Shown piece after piece: positions 52,917 through 62,457 of a DNA stretch of 64,000 nucleotides. Both the position numbers and the translations under genes were made by a program. Below the pieces are notes generated by a model that did no database searches, was not told the origin of the DNA, and saw only the letters and a list, made by a program, of their open reading frames with translations. This DNA is from Aquitalea magnusonii (GTDB lineage Bacteria; Pseudomonadota; Gammaproteobacteria; Burkholderiales; Chromobacteriaceae), in assembly GCF_002217795.2 (NCBI RefSeq), contig NZ_AP018823.1:1736001-1800000 (forward strand), read 5' to 3'. Numbering within the stretch: position 1 is the first letter of the stretch; each line of letters starts with the position of its first letter.

Positions 52917-53657
52917 GTGACGAACGACTTGCAGACCGTGGGCAGCACCGTGCCGCTGAAACAGGCGGTGATCCTGATCGCAGAAGACGAAGTGGAAATT
53001 GCAGAAATCATTGCCGCCTATCTGGAACGCAGCGGATTGCGCAGCCTGCATGCCAGAAACGGACGAGAGGCCCTGGCCATGCATCTGAGCCACAAGCCGG
53101 ACCTGTTGCTGCTGGATGTGCAGATGCCAGAGCTGGATGGCTGGCGGGTATTGTCTGAAGTGCGGCTGCGCGGCGATACCCCGGTGATCATGCTGACCGC
53201 GATGGACCAGGACATCGACAAGCTGATGGGCTTGCGCCTGGGGGCTGACGATTATGTGGTCAAGCCTTTCAACCCTGCCGAGGTGGTGGCGCGGACCCAG
53301 GCGGTGCTACGGCGCGCCACGCCCAGGCCGGGCAGCCCGGCCACGCAGCGCATCCGGGTGAAGCCCTTGCAGATTGATCAGGAGCGCCATGAGGTGCTGG
53401 CTGATATTGCCGGGCAATTGCTGCCGCTGGAGCTGACATTGACCGAATACAAATTGCTGCTGCAACTGGCCCGCTCGCCCAAGCGCGTTTTCAGCCGTGG
53501 CGAACTGCTGGCCCACTGCCTGCCCGAGAGCGATGCGCTGGAGCGTACGGTGGACAGCCATATCAGCAAGCTGCGCAAAAAGCTGGAAGCACTGGGCATT
53601 CGCGGCATCCCAGCCGGTGTCCGCGGCGTGGGCTACCGCTTTGGAGGTGAGCCATGA
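52917..53657 (+). CDS. OmpR-family response regulator of the efflux operon
   Basis: A 246-residue response regulator. Receiver domain: ILIAEDEVEIAEIIAAYLE (acidic pair near 20-21), phospho-acceptor Asp in LLLLDVQMPELDG (about 64), and Lys in DDYVVKPFNPAE. The C-terminal OmpR-type winged helix follows (LTLTEYKLLLQLARSPKRVF, VDSHISKLRKKL). It resembles AdeR/BaeR. I chose a GTG at 52917 because GGAG (52905-52908) is eight bases upstream; the ATG at 52890 is an alternative. Its stop overlaps the kinase start as ATGA. Confidence 0.93.
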   Translation: MTNDLQTVGSTVPLKQAVILIAEDEVEIAEIIAAYLERSGLRSLHARNGREALAMHLSHKPDLLLLDVQMPELDGWRVLSEVRLRGDTPVIMLTAMDQDIDKLMGLRLGADDYVVKPFNPAEVVARTQAVLRRATPRPGSPATQRIRVKPLQIDQERHEVLADIAGQLLPLELTLTEYKLLLQLARSPKRVFSRGELLAHCLPESDALERTVDSHISKLRKKLEALGIRGIPAGVRGVGYRFGGEP

Positions 53658-54721
53658 GACTGGTGGGGCTTAGCCGGCAGATTGTCCTGACGATGATGGC
53701 CATGGCCCTGGGCGTAACCCTGTTCCTGGTGCTGACTTCCTATGCTTTTTATTATCTGTGGCTTGAATACTGGCCCGAGAATTTTCCGGGAGACACTTTT
53801 TACCCCACCGGGCCGGAGTGGACCTGGCTGATCATCACCGCGCTGAGCGCGCTGCTGGCGGCGGCGCTGGTCGCCATCAAGCTGTCACGGCGCATCCTGC
53901 TACCGCTCAATTCCGTCATTGCCGGCATCCGGCGGCTGGCCCAGGGTGATCTGACGGCGCGCGCCGTGTCCGGTGATCACCAGTTGGGTGAAGCTACCCA
54001 ACTGGTGGATGACTTCAATGTGCTGGCCAGCAGGCTGCAGCAGATGACCGAGGAGCAGGCATTCTGGAATGCCGCCATTGCGCATGAATTAAGGACGCCA
54101 GTCACCATTTTGCGTGGGCGGTTGCAAGGTCTGGCCGAAGGCGTGTTTGCGCCGGATGAGGCACAGTTCCGCCGCTTGCTCTCCCAGGTGGAGGGCCTGA
54201 ATCAGTTGATTGAAGACTTGCGGGTGGTCAGCCTGGCCGAGAGCGGGCATTTGTCGCTGCGCTGCCAGCCGGTGGCGCTGCAGGCGGAAATCCGCGCGCT
54301 GGCGGAGATGCTGCATCACCCGCTGGCCGAGGCCGGACAATCTCTGATCCTCGACCTTCAACTGACACAGGTGAACTGCGATCCGGACCGGATTGGCCAG
54401 GCGCTGCTGGCCTTGCTGGAAAACGCCAGGCTGCATGCGCTTGCCGGGCCGGTCACTATCCAGCTAAGCCGTCAGGCAGGCATCAATCAGCTTAGCGTGA
54501 CCGATAGCGGGCCTGGCATTGCCGCATCCTTGCAAGCCCTGGTTTTTACCGCATTCCGGCGGGCGCCAGACAGCAAGGCTCCGGGCAGCGGGCTGGGACT
54601 GGCGGTGGTGGCGGCCATTGCGCGGGCGCATGGCGGGCAGGCAAGTTGCCAGCGCACGCCGGACGGGGGGACCCGCTTTACCCTAAGCTGGCCGGAGGAC
54701 TGCGTCACCGCGCCAGCTTAG
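53654..54721 (+). CDS. sensor histidine kinase of the efflux operon
   Basis: A 355-residue membrane kinase. Two membrane helices (about 11-33 and 58-78) flank a very short periplasmic loop rich in Trp, Pro and Tyr. A HAMP domain comes next (about 80-130), then the His box AIAHELRTPVTIL (His about 141), N box LLENARLHA, and G boxes DSGPGIAAS and GSGLGLAVV. It resembles AdeS/BaeS. With its response regulator it should control the divergent pump genes. The small periplasmic loop suggests it senses the membrane itself or a lipid-soluble compound. Confidence 0.94.
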   Translation: MRLVGLSRQIVLTMMAMALGVTLFLVLTSYAFYYLWLEYWPENFPGDTFYPTGPEWTWLIITALSALLAAALVAIKLSRRILLPLNSVIAGIRRLAQGDLTARAVSGDHQLGEATQLVDDFNVLASRLQQMTEEQAFWNAAIAHELRTPVTILRGRLQGLAEGVFAPDEAQFRRLLSQVEGLNQLIEDLRVVSLAESGHLSLRCQPVALQAEIRALAEMLHHPLAEAGQSLILDLQLTQVNCDPDRIGQALLALLENARLHALAGPVTIQLSRQAGINQLSVTDSGPGIAASLQALVFTAFRRAPDSKAPGSGLGLAVVAAIARAHGGQASCQRTPDGGTRFTLSWPEDCVTAPA

Positions 54722-54853
54722 TCGCTGCCTGGCCGGGCGGCAGCTAAGGGCCAGGGCGGCTGCTGTTGGTTAAGCCTGGGCGGTGACTGCCTGGGGGCGG
54801 TGTAGCTGGGGGCGGCCCGCTTAGCCTCTGCCGCATGGCTGCGGGCCGGCTGG

Positions 54854-56479
54854 CTATACCTGAAAGCGTGCGGTGATGCTTTGCAGGTTATGCGACAGCG
54901 CGCTCAGTTGCGCCGATGTGGTTGCCAGCTCCTCTACCGTGGCGCTGTTTTCCTCCGCCATATGTGATACCCGCTCCATGTTTTGTGCCAGGCTTTGGCT
55001 GGCGGTGCGCTGCTCACCCAGTGCATCGGTGATATTGGCAATGCTGCGTTCGATTGCATGGGTGCTGTTGCCAATACGGGTGATGGTTTGCGAGGCCAGT
55101 TCGGTGCTGCTGGTGACAGCCTGCACGCTGTCCAGGCTGGAGTCCATGCTGCCCACCACGCGGCTGACGCCATGCTGGATGGAGTTGATCATCTGGGTGA
55201 TTTCCTGTGCCGAAGAGGTGGTGCGTTCCGCCAGTTTGCGCACCTCGTCGGCCACCACGGCAAAGCCTCGTCCCATTTCGCCGGCGCGGGCGGCTTCGAT
55301 GGCGGCGTTCAGCGCCAGGAGATTGGTCTGGTCGGCAACATCGCGAATCACGGTGACGATGCTGTCAATCTTTTGCACCTCATTGCTCAGCATATTCATC
55401 TGGGTGGAGGTGCCGCTGACCGCCTGGCTGACATCCTTGATACGGGCCACTGAATCAATCACTTCCTTGCCACCGTCACGGGCCAGGCTGCCGGTCTGCA
55501 AGGACTGGCGTTTGGCCTCGTCGGAATTGTCCGCCACATGATTGATGCTGACGGTCAATTGTTCGATGGTGGCGGCGGCTTCCGACGTGGCTTCGGCCTG
55601 GTGCTGCGCGCCGCTGGCCACTTGCTCTGCCATGCTGGACAGCTCACGGGCGGAGTCCGACACATTGTGTGCATTCTGTTGGATGGACTGTACGATTTCG
55701 CGCAGGCCGCTGCGCATTTCCTGGATGCCGCGGGCGATCTGTATGGCTTCGTCACGCGCCTTGGGGTAGTCCTCATCCTGGCCGGTCAGGTTGCCTTGAC
55801 GGATTTGCTCTACCAGGCGGGCAGATTTCTGCAGCGGCAGGGTGATGAGCCGGGCAATGAACAAGGCACAGGCCACCGCCAGCAACAGGGCCATCCCTCC
55901 CACCGTCATCATGCTGACCATGGCATCCTGATAGGCGCGAGAGGCATCCTGCATCGATTTTTGCATCAGCTCTTCCTGAAAGGCGGCAAACTCCTTCAGG
56001 CTGGCCATAAAGGTATTGTTGGCCGGAGCAACTTTCTGTTTCAACAGAATGGCTGCCTCAGCCGATTTGTGGCTGCGAATCAAGGGGTAGACCTGCTCCA
56101 GCGCGGCAGTCAATGCCAGGTTCTGCTCTTGCAGTTTGGCAAACATGGCCTTGCCTTTTTCGGTGGAAAGCATAGGCGCTATCTTGGCCAGATCCTCATC
56201 CTGCGATTTGTCCAGGTCGGTGACTTTGCTCACATACTCGTCGGCATTTTCGTTAGCAAACAACACCGCATTGCGGATCTGACGGCCCATATCCATTGAT
56301 TTCACGGTAATGCTGTTGACCAGGGATATCTTGGGGTAGCGGTCCTGCGTCATGTCCATGATTTTGCTGTTGATGATTTTCATATTGAAAATCGCCACGC
56401 CCAGCAGGATGAACAACAGCATGATGACCAGGGTAAAACCCCCGAGCAGTTTCTGTTTTACGGATAATTGGCTAAACAT
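54854..56479 (-). CDS. methyl-accepting chemotaxis protein
   Basis: A 541-residue chemoreceptor. Membrane helices at about 11-33 and 190-212 flank a periplasmic four-helix-bundle sensor (4HB_MCP type). A HAMP domain follows, then the long signalling coiled coil with the hairpin tip [20 protein letters not shown]. The C-terminus ends at RFQV without a CheR/CheB-docking pentapeptide. The ligand is unknown. GGGGAAG precedes the ATG at 56479; the frame is open to 56521. It stands alone. Confidence 0.94.
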   Translation of the reverse strand: MFSQLSVKQKLLGGFTLVIMLLFILLGVAIFNMKIINSKIMDMTQDRYPKISLVNSITVKSMDMGRQIRNAVLFANENADEYVSKVTDLDKSQDEDLAKIAPMLSTEKGKAMFAKLQEQNLALTAALEQVYPLIRSHKSAEAAILLKQKVAPANNTFMASLKEFAAFQEELMQKSMQDASRAYQDAMVSMMTVGGMALLLAVACALFIARLITLPLQKSARLVEQIRQGNLTGQDEDYPKARDEAIQIARGIQEMRSGLREIVQSIQQNAHNVSDSARELSSMAEQVASGAQHQAEATSEAAATIEQLTVSINHVADNSDEAKRQSLQTGSLARDGGKEVIDSVARIKDVSQAVSGTSTQMNMLSNEVQKIDSIVTVIRDVADQTNLLALNAAIEAARAGEMGRGFAVVADEVRKLAERTTSSAQEITQMINSIQHGVSRVVGSMDSSLDSVQAVTSSTELASQTITRIGNSTHAIERSIANITDALGEQRTASQSLAQNMERVSHMAEENSATVEELATTSAQLSALSHNLQSITARFQV

Positions 56480-56872
56480 GATCTTCCCCCACCACGGTTT
56501 TGATTTAATAGGGCGTTGCACTGTGAATGGTCAAACAAGCAATCACTAATCAATCGCCCGGTTTATTTGCTATCTGTTGATAGACCAGCGTGGTGGGCAG
56601 TACAAGACAATATATTGCTGCCGCTGTCAGCGGCCTTGGGGATGATCAGACTGTGGCGACAACAATGCGCCGCGGCTGCCGGGGCGGGGACTGATTGCCG
56701 CCATGGCGACAGGGCTGCCAGGCGGGGGACGGCCAGTGCGCGGCGCTGGCGTGGCCAAGCAGCGCCTGGCAGCCTGGCGCAGGGCGCGCCGCCACAGGCA
56801 GCGCAAGCAGTACGGCAAGGTGGGGCAGGGTTTTGCCTGGCTGCCCTTATTGCGGTGACGGCGTGGTGGGGT
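56480..56872. other. intergenic stretch without a supported gene
   Basis: This 393-base gap between the chemoreceptor start and the ybaK stop is GC-rich in its right part. Several short open frames cross it on both strands, but none has a ribosome site or sensible composition. The left 60 bases should hold the chemoreceptor promoter. I see nothing else. Confidence 0.6.
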
Positions 56873-57364
56873 TTACTTTTCCAGCGCCACTTCCACGCAG
56901 CGCGCCTGCAGCAAGCGGCTGATATCCAGCGGTGACATGGCCACTTGCAGGCCGCGGCGGCCTCCATTGATGTAGACCTGCTGCAGTTGCAGGATGCTGG
57001 CTTCCATGTATACCGGCATCGGCGTACGGGTGGCGAAGGGGCTGGTGCCGCCCACCAGATAGCCGGAATGGCGGTTGGCCACGTCCGGTTTGCAGGCTTG
57101 CACCTTCTTGCAAGGTAGCTGGCGGGCCAGTTCCTTGGTGGACACCTTGCGGTCGCCATGCATCAGCACCACCAGTGGCAGGCCGTCCTGGTCTTCAAAT
57201 ACCAGGGTCTTGATGACGCTGTGTTCGTCCACATTCAGTTCGCGGGCCGGGGTGGCGGTACCGCCGTGTTCTTCATAGCTGTAGGCGTGGCAAGTGAAAT
57301 CCACCTTGTGGTCCAGCAAAAAGCGCAGTGCCGGGGTGCTGCCGGCGATGGTTTGTTGGCGCAT
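56873..57364 (-). CDS. ybaK: Cys-tRNA(Pro)/aminoacyl-tRNA deacylase (YbaK/EbsC)
   Basis: A 163-residue protein of the YbaK family, which removes Cys wrongly loaded onto tRNA(Pro). The body shows VFEDQDGLPLVVLMHGDRKVS with KTLVFE before it, KVQACKPDVANRHSGYLVGGTSPFATR (the conserved GYxxGG...PxG-type region), then the C-terminal GGRRGLQVAMSP. AGGAA stands before the ATG at 57364. The frame continues upstream into the NuoF-like gene, but that is not used. It follows the redox gene trio after 77 bases and may share its transcript. Confidence 0.92.
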   Translation of the reverse strand: MRQQTIAGSTPALRFLLDHKVDFTCHAYSYEEHGGTATPARELNVDEHSVIKTLVFEDQDGLPLVVLMHGDRKVSTKELARQLPCKKVQACKPDVANRHSGYLVGGTSPFATRTPMPVYMEASILQLQQVYINGGRRGLQVAMSPLDISRLLQARCVEVALEK

Positions 57365-57441
57365 CGGATCATTCCTGTGGTGTGGTTGTGGTTGCCGGCA
57401 GAGCAAGGCTGCCGGGCTGCTTGGGTTGAGGCTTGGCCCGC

Positions 57442-58692
57442 TCAGGCTTCTGCCGGTGCAGTCAGGCCGTATTCCTGCGGGAAGGTGTGCATGGAGCTTT
57501 TCACCACGGTGACAGCACCGTCGATCAGCCCGCAGCGGCCGCTGCCGGGCAGGATTTGGCACAGGTGTTGCAGCGCGTCCAGGTCGGCATGGCTGTGGCG
57601 CCCGCCGTCCACCCGGTCCAGCAGGCGGGCCAGTTGGAAGGTGCCGCATTTGCAGGACGGGCATTGGCCGCAGGAGCCCTTGGCAAAGAAGTCGATGTAT
57701 TCGGCCACCTTGCGGATGATGCTGCTGCCTTCGGAGATGACAATCATCGCACCGGTACCCAGCCGCGAATGGCGCAGCCATACCGAGTCAAAGTCCAGTG
57801 CCACGTCCAGGTCGCGCGCGGTAAGCAGGGTGTTGGACGGGCCGCCGGTAAACACGGCCTTGAAGGCCTTGCCCTGCAGCATGCCGCCGCCGTAGTGGAA
57901 CACCAGTTCCTGCAGGCTGGTGCCCATGGGCAGCTCGTACAGGCCGGGGCGCAGCACGTCGCCTGACAGCGAGTACAGCTTGGTGCCACCGGCCTTGCCC
58001 ACGCCTAGTGCGCGGTACCACGCGGCACCATGGCGCAGGATGTGGCTGACATTGGCCAGGGTTTCCACATTATTGATCAGCGTGGGCTGGCCGTTGATGC
58101 CTTGTTCCGCCGGGAAGGGCGGTTTTTTGCGCGGGAAGGGGAAGCCGGCTTCCAGCGAGGCCACCACCGCGGTTTCTTCGCCACCGATATAGCGGCCGGA
58201 GCTGGCCACCACCTTGATGGCCAGCGGGTGTCCCAGCGCGGCGGCCAGCTTGTCCAGCCATGGGCTGTCCTGCCATTGGCTGACCGCCAACCGCATATGC
58301 TGCAGGCTTTGGCCCTGGTGCGGGTTGATATAGAAAATGACGCAGGCAGCGCGCACCGCCAGTGCGGCAATCAGCGCGCCTTCCACCACCTGATGCGGCG
58401 AAGCGCTGAGCAAGGTGCGGTCCTTGAAGGTGCCAGGCTCATCTTCATTGCCATTGCACACCACGTATTTGTTATCGCCCACCGCATTGGCGGTGGCTTC
58501 CCATTTGCGCCAGGCCGGGAAACCGGCCCCGCCCATGCCGCGCAGGTCGGCATCGGCAATCTGGCGGATGATGGTGGTGGGGGCGTTGAGGGCGGCTTGC
58601 AGGCCAAGGCCGCCACCGGCCTGCAACCAGGCGGCCAGATCCGGGCCTACCTGTAGCGCAGGGTTGAGCAGAACCTGATTGAGTTTTTCCAT
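57442..58692 (-). CDS. NuoF-like NADH-binding flavoprotein (51-kDa subunit type)
   Basis: A 416-residue protein with all the NuoF/HoxF-type signatures. GMGGAGFPAWRKW (about 52-64) binds FMN, CNGNEDEPGTFKDR (about 79-92) is the NADH site, then GGEETAVVASLEAGFP, and INNVETLANV. The [4Fe-4S] ligands are CGQCPSC and the later GRCG. It should take electrons from NADH (or give them to NAD+). It lacks the NuoE part. It is the third gene of a trio with an Fe-S protein and a fumarate-reductase-like flavoprotein, and it is not part of a complex I gene set. Confidence 0.92.
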   Translation of the reverse strand: MEKLNQVLLNPALQVGPDLAAWLQAGGGLGLQAALNAPTTIIRQIADADLRGMGGAGFPAWRKWEATANAVGDNKYVVCNGNEDEPGTFKDRTLLSASPHQVVEGALIAALAVRAACVIFYINPHQGQSLQHMRLAVSQWQDSPWLDKLAAALGHPLAIKVVASSGRYIGGEETAVVASLEAGFPFPRKKPPFPAEQGINGQPTLINNVETLANVSHILRHGAAWYRALGVGKAGGTKLYSLSGDVLRPGLYELPMGTSLQELVFHYGGGMLQGKAFKAVFTGGPSNTLLTARDLDVALDFDSVWLRHSRLGTGAMIVISEGSSIIRKVAEYIDFFAKGSCGQCPSCKCGTFQLARLLDRVDGGRHSHADLDALQHLCQILPGSGRCGLIDGAVTVVKSSMHTFPQEYGLTAPAEA

Positions 58693-58704
58693 GATGTTGT
58701 TCTC

Positions 58705-60327
58705 CTAGACGCGCGGGCCGGTGGGGCGCTGCAGTTTCAGCCGTGCATCGCCGGGGTAGAGCAATGGTGCTTGCTGGCTGCTGTCCAGTCCGGCCAGGGC
58801 CAACTGGCGTTGCCAGCGGTAGACGTGTTCGATGCCGCCACGTTGTGGTGGCAGGGTGGATTTGTGACGGGCGGCCTGGGCCAGGCGGGCGGCCTGGCGA
58901 CCGGCACGGCGGCCAAAGGCCAGGATGTCCAGCAGCGCATTGCCCATCAGCCGGTTGCGGCCATGGATGCCGCCGGTGATTTCCCCGGCGCACAGCAGGC
59001 CGGGTACGGCGGTCTGGCCGTTGCCGTCGATGATGACGCCACCGTTCTGGTAGTGCAGGGTGGGGTAGATCAGCATGGGCTCGCGGCTGGGGTCGATGCC
59101 GCATTTGTCGGCCAGATGCTGGAGTGCGGGCAGGCGGCTGGCCAGGTCGGCCCCCAGTTGCCGGGTGTCCAGGAACACGCCGATCTGACCATTGCGTTCG
59201 ATGCCGCGTCCGGCGGCGCATTCGCGCAGGATGGCGGCGGTGACGACATCGCGCGGGGCCAGTTCTTCGACAAAGCGCTCGCCCAGCCCGTTGACCAGCA
59301 AGGCCCCGCCGGAGCGGGCGGCTTCGGAGATCAGCCCGCCACGCAGGCGCTGTGGCCAGGCCACGCCGGTGGGGTGGTACTGGAAGGCATCCATGTCACG
59401 CAAGCCGGCACCGATGCGGTAGGCCAGCACCAGCCCGTCGGCGGTGGCACCGTAGTGATTGGAGGTGGGGAAGTCCTGCAGATGCAGCCGGCCGCAGCCT
59501 CCGGTGGCCAGAATGGTCTGGCGGGCGGAAACCACGATGAAACGCTGGTATTCCAGATCGTACAGCACGGCACCGGCACAACTGCCGTCTTCATGCGACA
59601 GCAGTTCCACTACCGGACAGCGGTTGAGCTGGGTGATGGCAGGTTCCAGCTCTACCGTTTCGCGCAGCACCCGCATCATCTCCAGCCCGGTGTAATCGCG
59701 ATAGCACAGGATGCGCGGCTGGCTGCAGCCGCCCGCCTGCTTGTAGCGCAGCTTGCCGCCATCGGTGAACGGGTCTTCCAGATCAAAGTGCATGCCCAGC
59801 TCAATCAGCCAGCGAATCACACCGGGTGCATCACTGGCCATCTGCGCCAGCAATTGCGCATTGGCCGCCTGGTGTCCGCCGCGCATGGCATCGTCAAAGT
59901 GTTGTTGCGGGCTGTCATTGGCGGCCAGTGCGGCCTGAATGCCGCCTTCGGCCATCACGGTATTGCTGTCGCCCAAGCGCAGCTTGCTGGCCAGGATCAC
60001 CTCGGCACCGCTGCGCGCGGCGGTCAGCGCGGCGGCGGCACCGGCACCACCACCGCCAATCACCAACACCTCGGTGCTGCGCTGTTCGGCACCGGCCAGG
60101 TCAAAGCCGTCGATCAGCGCATTGCTTTGCAGCAGCGCCGCCAGCCGCGGGTGGCAGGGCTGGCCACGGCTGGGGCCGATCTGCAGCAGGGTGCTGGCAT
60201 TGTCGGCATTGTCCGGGTGGTATTGCGCCAGCAGCGCGCTGCGCGACAGGTCGGCCGGACGCAGCGCTGGCTGTGCATGGGCGTGCAGATTGCTCAGGGC
60301 CTGCAGATAGGGAATGGCGCTAGTCAT
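58705..60327 (-). CDS. fumarate reductase/succinate dehydrogenase-like flavoprotein
   Basis: A 540-residue FAD protein of the SdhA/FrdA/NadB family with an N-terminal extension of about 85 residues. The FAD motif is VLVIGGGGAGAAAALTAARSG (about 87-107), then SNTVMAEGGIQAAL (about 120-133). Active-site motifs of the family are kept: QYHPTGVAW (His), LAPRDVV (Arg), LHYQNGG (His) and GRNRLMGNALLDILAFGR. So a dicarboxylate substrate such as fumarate/succinate or an analogue is likely. Partners are an Fe-S subunit and a NuoF-like protein, with no membrane anchor, so the complex should be soluble. It overlaps the Fe-S gene by four bases. Confidence 0.92.
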   Translation of the reverse strand: MTSAIPYLQALSNLHAHAQPALRPADLSRSALLAQYHPDNADNASTLLQIGPSRGQPCHPRLAALLQSNALIDGFDLAGAEQRSTEVLVIGGGGAGAAAALTAARSGAEVILASKLRLGDSNTVMAEGGIQAALAANDSPQQHFDDAMRGGHQAANAQLLAQMASDAPGVIRWLIELGMHFDLEDPFTDGGKLRYKQAGGCSQPRILCYRDYTGLEMMRVLRETVELEPAITQLNRCPVVELLSHEDGSCAGAVLYDLEYQRFIVVSARQTILATGGCGRLHLQDFPTSNHYGATADGLVLAYRIGAGLRDMDAFQYHPTGVAWPQRLRGGLISEAARSGGALLVNGLGERFVEELAPRDVVTAAILRECAAGRGIERNGQIGVFLDTRQLGADLASRLPALQHLADKCGIDPSREPMLIYPTLHYQNGGVIIDGNGQTAVPGLLCAGEITGGIHGRNRLMGNALLDILAFGRRAGRQAARLAQAARHKSTLPPQRGGIEHVYRWQRQLALAGLDSSQQAPLLYPGDARLKLQRPTGPRV

Positions 60328-60971
60328 GCCTCGCTCCTTGTGTTGTCTGCCAGGGTGTTGATGGCCATTTCGCCTCTGGCTTGCTGCTCAAGTCGGCGCA
60401 GCAGATCGCCCGGACGCAGGTTCTGGATGGCCTGGGCGCGGCGCAGGTAGAGGCCGACATGATTGGGGCGGATGTTTTCCGGGCAGGCCAGCGTACACAG
60501 ATTGCACATGATGCAGGCATCAAACAGCGCGGCGGCGGCTTGCAGTTGGCCACTATTGGCCAGCGCAATGCCCTGTTGCACCGGGATGTGGCGCGGACAG
60601 GCGCGGTCGCAGCCGCTGCAGTGCCGGCATTGGCTGATTTCCGGAAAGGTTTGTTGCAGTTGTGGCAGCGCCTGCCAGCCGTCGCGCAAGTCCTGCGGGC
60701 GGTAGCGGTGTACATGATCAGGCAGGTAGTAGTCGATGAAGCTGACTTGCATGCCGTCCTCCACCACGGTTTCACAGGCCAGTCGCGTTTCGGCACTGCG
60801 TTCGCCCGCCTTGCGTACCAGGCAGCGACAGGAGCCGCATACCCCCTGGCCCATGCAGCCGATATTGGCGGTCAGTGCTTCTTCGCCTTGCAGGCGGGTA
60901 TGCAGGATGGAGTTGCCGGCTGCAGCGTCCACCACCTTGCCATCGATGCTGATGCGGATGGTTTCACTCAT
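60324..60971 (-). CDS. Fe-S subunit (2Fe-2S plus two 4Fe-4S), fumarate reductase-like
   Basis: A 215-residue electron-transfer protein. The N-terminal ferredoxin domain has a [2Fe-2S] motif (GCMGQGVCGSC, and a further Cys in TRLAC). The C-terminal domain has two CxxCxxCxxxCP motifs (CRHCSGCDRACP, about 115-126, and CIMCNLCTLACP, about 152-163) for two [4Fe-4S] clusters. SdhB/FrdB has a [3Fe-4S] in place of one of these; here the second looks like a full [4Fe-4S] site, as in TfrB/HdrC-like subunits. It is the first gene of the trio; the flavoprotein start overlaps its stop as ATGA. Confidence 0.92.
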   Translation of the reverse strand: MSETIRISIDGKVVDAAAGNSILHTRLQGEEALTANIGCMGQGVCGSCRCLVRKAGERSAETRLACETVVEDGMQVSFIDYYLPDHVHRYRPQDLRDGWQALPQLQQTFPEISQCRHCSGCDRACPRHIPVQQGIALANSGQLQAAAALFDACIMCNLCTLACPENIRPNHVGLYLRRAQAIQNLRPGDLLRRLEQQARGEMAINTLADNTRSEA

Positions 60972-61140
60972 GGGATTTCCTTTGCTGTGGTTCTGGTCAT
61001 CACGCCGCCTGCCGCTGCGGGCGTAATGGCCTGTCCGTTATCAGGGTCTTTGCAAGGAGCGTGCCATGCGGCATGTGCTGTGCAGGTATCTGAAAACAAA
61101 GGAAAAAGCAGGATTCAGCCTGGCGTCAGGGCGATGTAGT

Positions 61141-61246
61141 GACGGAATTCCGTCGCTTTGCCGCGGCCGGATGGACGGAATTCCTGCCATTCAGCCTGGC
61201 TGGCGGGTCAGCCGGGACATGCATAAAAGTACGGATTTCCGTACTT
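61141..61246. promoter_or_regulatory. cluster of ACGG(W4)CCGT operators between the redox trio and the AEC transporter
   Basis: Three related palindromes lie in the 424-base gap (60972-61395) between divergent genes: GACGGAATTCCGTC (61141-61154, perfect), a degraded ACGGAATTCC (61175-61184), and AAGTACGGA-TT-TCCGTACTT (61227-61246, 9-bp arms). They share the core ACGG-W4-CCGT, which returns twice at 62758-62791. The spacing and repetition fit cooperative binding of a dimeric regulator, perhaps the GntR protein encoded close by. The rest of the gap shows no gene. Confidence 0.65.
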
Positions 61247-61395
61247 GGTGCGCGACAGATTCGCGGCTATCCGCACTTCATGGTTTTTGTGTGGCTTATT
61301 CCTCAATAAAAACAGTGGTTTGTATTTGTTTTTTCGTGGCACGGGGCTTGCTCTGCAATCGCGAGACAAACATTACAGAGATGAGGAGCAAGATC

Positions 61396-62337
61396 ATGTG
61401 GGGAACCATGAGCACGGCACTGCTGCCGGTGGTGCTGTTGATGTTATTGGGCTGGTTTGGCGGCCAGCGTGGTTATTTCCGCCAGGCGGATGTGGGGGTG
61501 ATGGCAACGCTGGTAATGCGTTATGCCTTGCCGTGTTCATTGTTTATCGGCGCTTTGAAAACGCCGCCGGAGCGCATCCAGAACCTGCCATTCATTCTGT
61601 GCATGACTTTCGGCTTTGTCGGCACCTATGTGCTGGCCTTGCTGGCCGGGCGTTATTACTACCGCCAGGGGCTGAAAACCAGCGCCATCCAGGCGCTGGT
61701 ATGTACTTTCCCGGACATGGCTTATTTTGGCGCGCCCATCTTGCAGCAGGTGTGCGGGCCGCAGGGTTTTATTGCGGTGCTGATCGGCAATCTGATCACC
61801 AGCTTCATCATCCTGCCGCTTACCATCGTGCTGTGCCGTTGCGGCGAGATGTCCGATGCCGGCGCAGATGACGGCGTGGTGGCCATGCTCAAGCAAAGCC
61901 TGGTGAAAACCCTGTCCAACCAGATTGTCTGGCTGCCGATTCTGGGGGTGATCCTCAGCTTCAATCACCTGCATCTGCCCGCTGCGGTACAGGAAAGCGT
62001 GGACATGCTGGCCAAGGCGGCCGGCGGGGTGTCGCTGCTGGCGCTGGGCCTGATGTTCTGCGGGGAAAAACCCAGCTTCAACGGCCATGTGGTGGGCAAT
62101 GTGGCGATGAAGAACTTCCTGCAACCGGCCCTGATGTTGCTGGGCATCTTCCTGTTTGGCGTGGATGCCGAGTTTGCCAAGCAGGCGCTGATTGTCGGGG
62201 CGGTGCCCACCGCCATTGCCGCCTCGATGTTTGCCGTGCGCAACCAGACCTATGCACTGCATGCCTCGCACTCGGTGCTGGTGGGTACGGTGATTGGCGT
62301 GTTTGGTGAAGCGGCGCTGATTTACTTCATGGTGTGA
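61396..62337 (+). CDS. AEC-family auxin-efflux/malonate-type carrier
   Basis: A 313-residue membrane protein with about 10 helices in two inverted halves, typical of the AEC family (MdcF/MleP type). GWFGGQRGYFRQADVG (about 18-33) opens it, and LVCTFPDMAYFGAPILQQVCG and LIGNLITSFIILPLTIVL match the conserved middle. Relatives carry dicarboxylates such as malonate or malate. It is divergent from the redox trio with shared operators, so it probably brings in that complex's substrate or exports the product. GAGGAG precedes the ATG at 61396; the frame is open to 61066 without support. Confidence 0.9.
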   Translation: MWGTMSTALLPVVLLMLLGWFGGQRGYFRQADVGVMATLVMRYALPCSLFIGALKTPPERIQNLPFILCMTFGFVGTYVLALLAGRYYYRQGLKTSAIQALVCTFPDMAYFGAPILQQVCGPQGFIAVLIGNLITSFIILPLTIVLCRCGEMSDAGADDGVVAMLKQSLVKTLSNQIVWLPILGVILSFNHLHLPAAVQESVDMLAKAAGGVSLLALGLMFCGEKPSFNGHVVGNVAMKNFLQPALMLLGIFLFGVDAEFAKQALIVGAVPTAIAASMFAVRNQTYALHASHSVLVGTVIGVFGEAALIYFMV

Positions 62338-62383
62338 TGGCGACTGCACGCTCAGGCTGGCGCTGCCAGTCTGAGCGGCAGCA

Positions 62384-62410
62384 ACAAGGCCCGGCATTGC
62401 CGGGCCTTGT
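62384..62410. terminator. terminator between the AEC transporter and a small membrane protein
   Basis: ACAAGGCCCGGC-ATT-GCCGGGCCTTGT is a perfect 12-bp stem between two convergent genes. The T-run is short on both sides. Confidence 0.65.
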
Positions 62411-62457
62411 CATGTGTGCAGGGTATTGCCTGTGGGGATGGCGTGCGCCGGGATGGC

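Noticed and set aside
56516..56935. Open frame on the plus strand ending with a hydrophobic stretch between the chemoreceptor and ybaK
   Set aside because: Its hydrophobic end is the mirror of the ybaK 3' end, the start has no ribosome site, and the first half is low-complexity.
58771..60450. Long open frame of 559 codons on the plus strand
   Set aside because: It is antisense to the fumarate-reductase-like flavoprotein, whose motifs are clear. The plus-strand product is Gly/Ala/Gln-rich without any domain, as usual for the mirror frame of high-GC genes.
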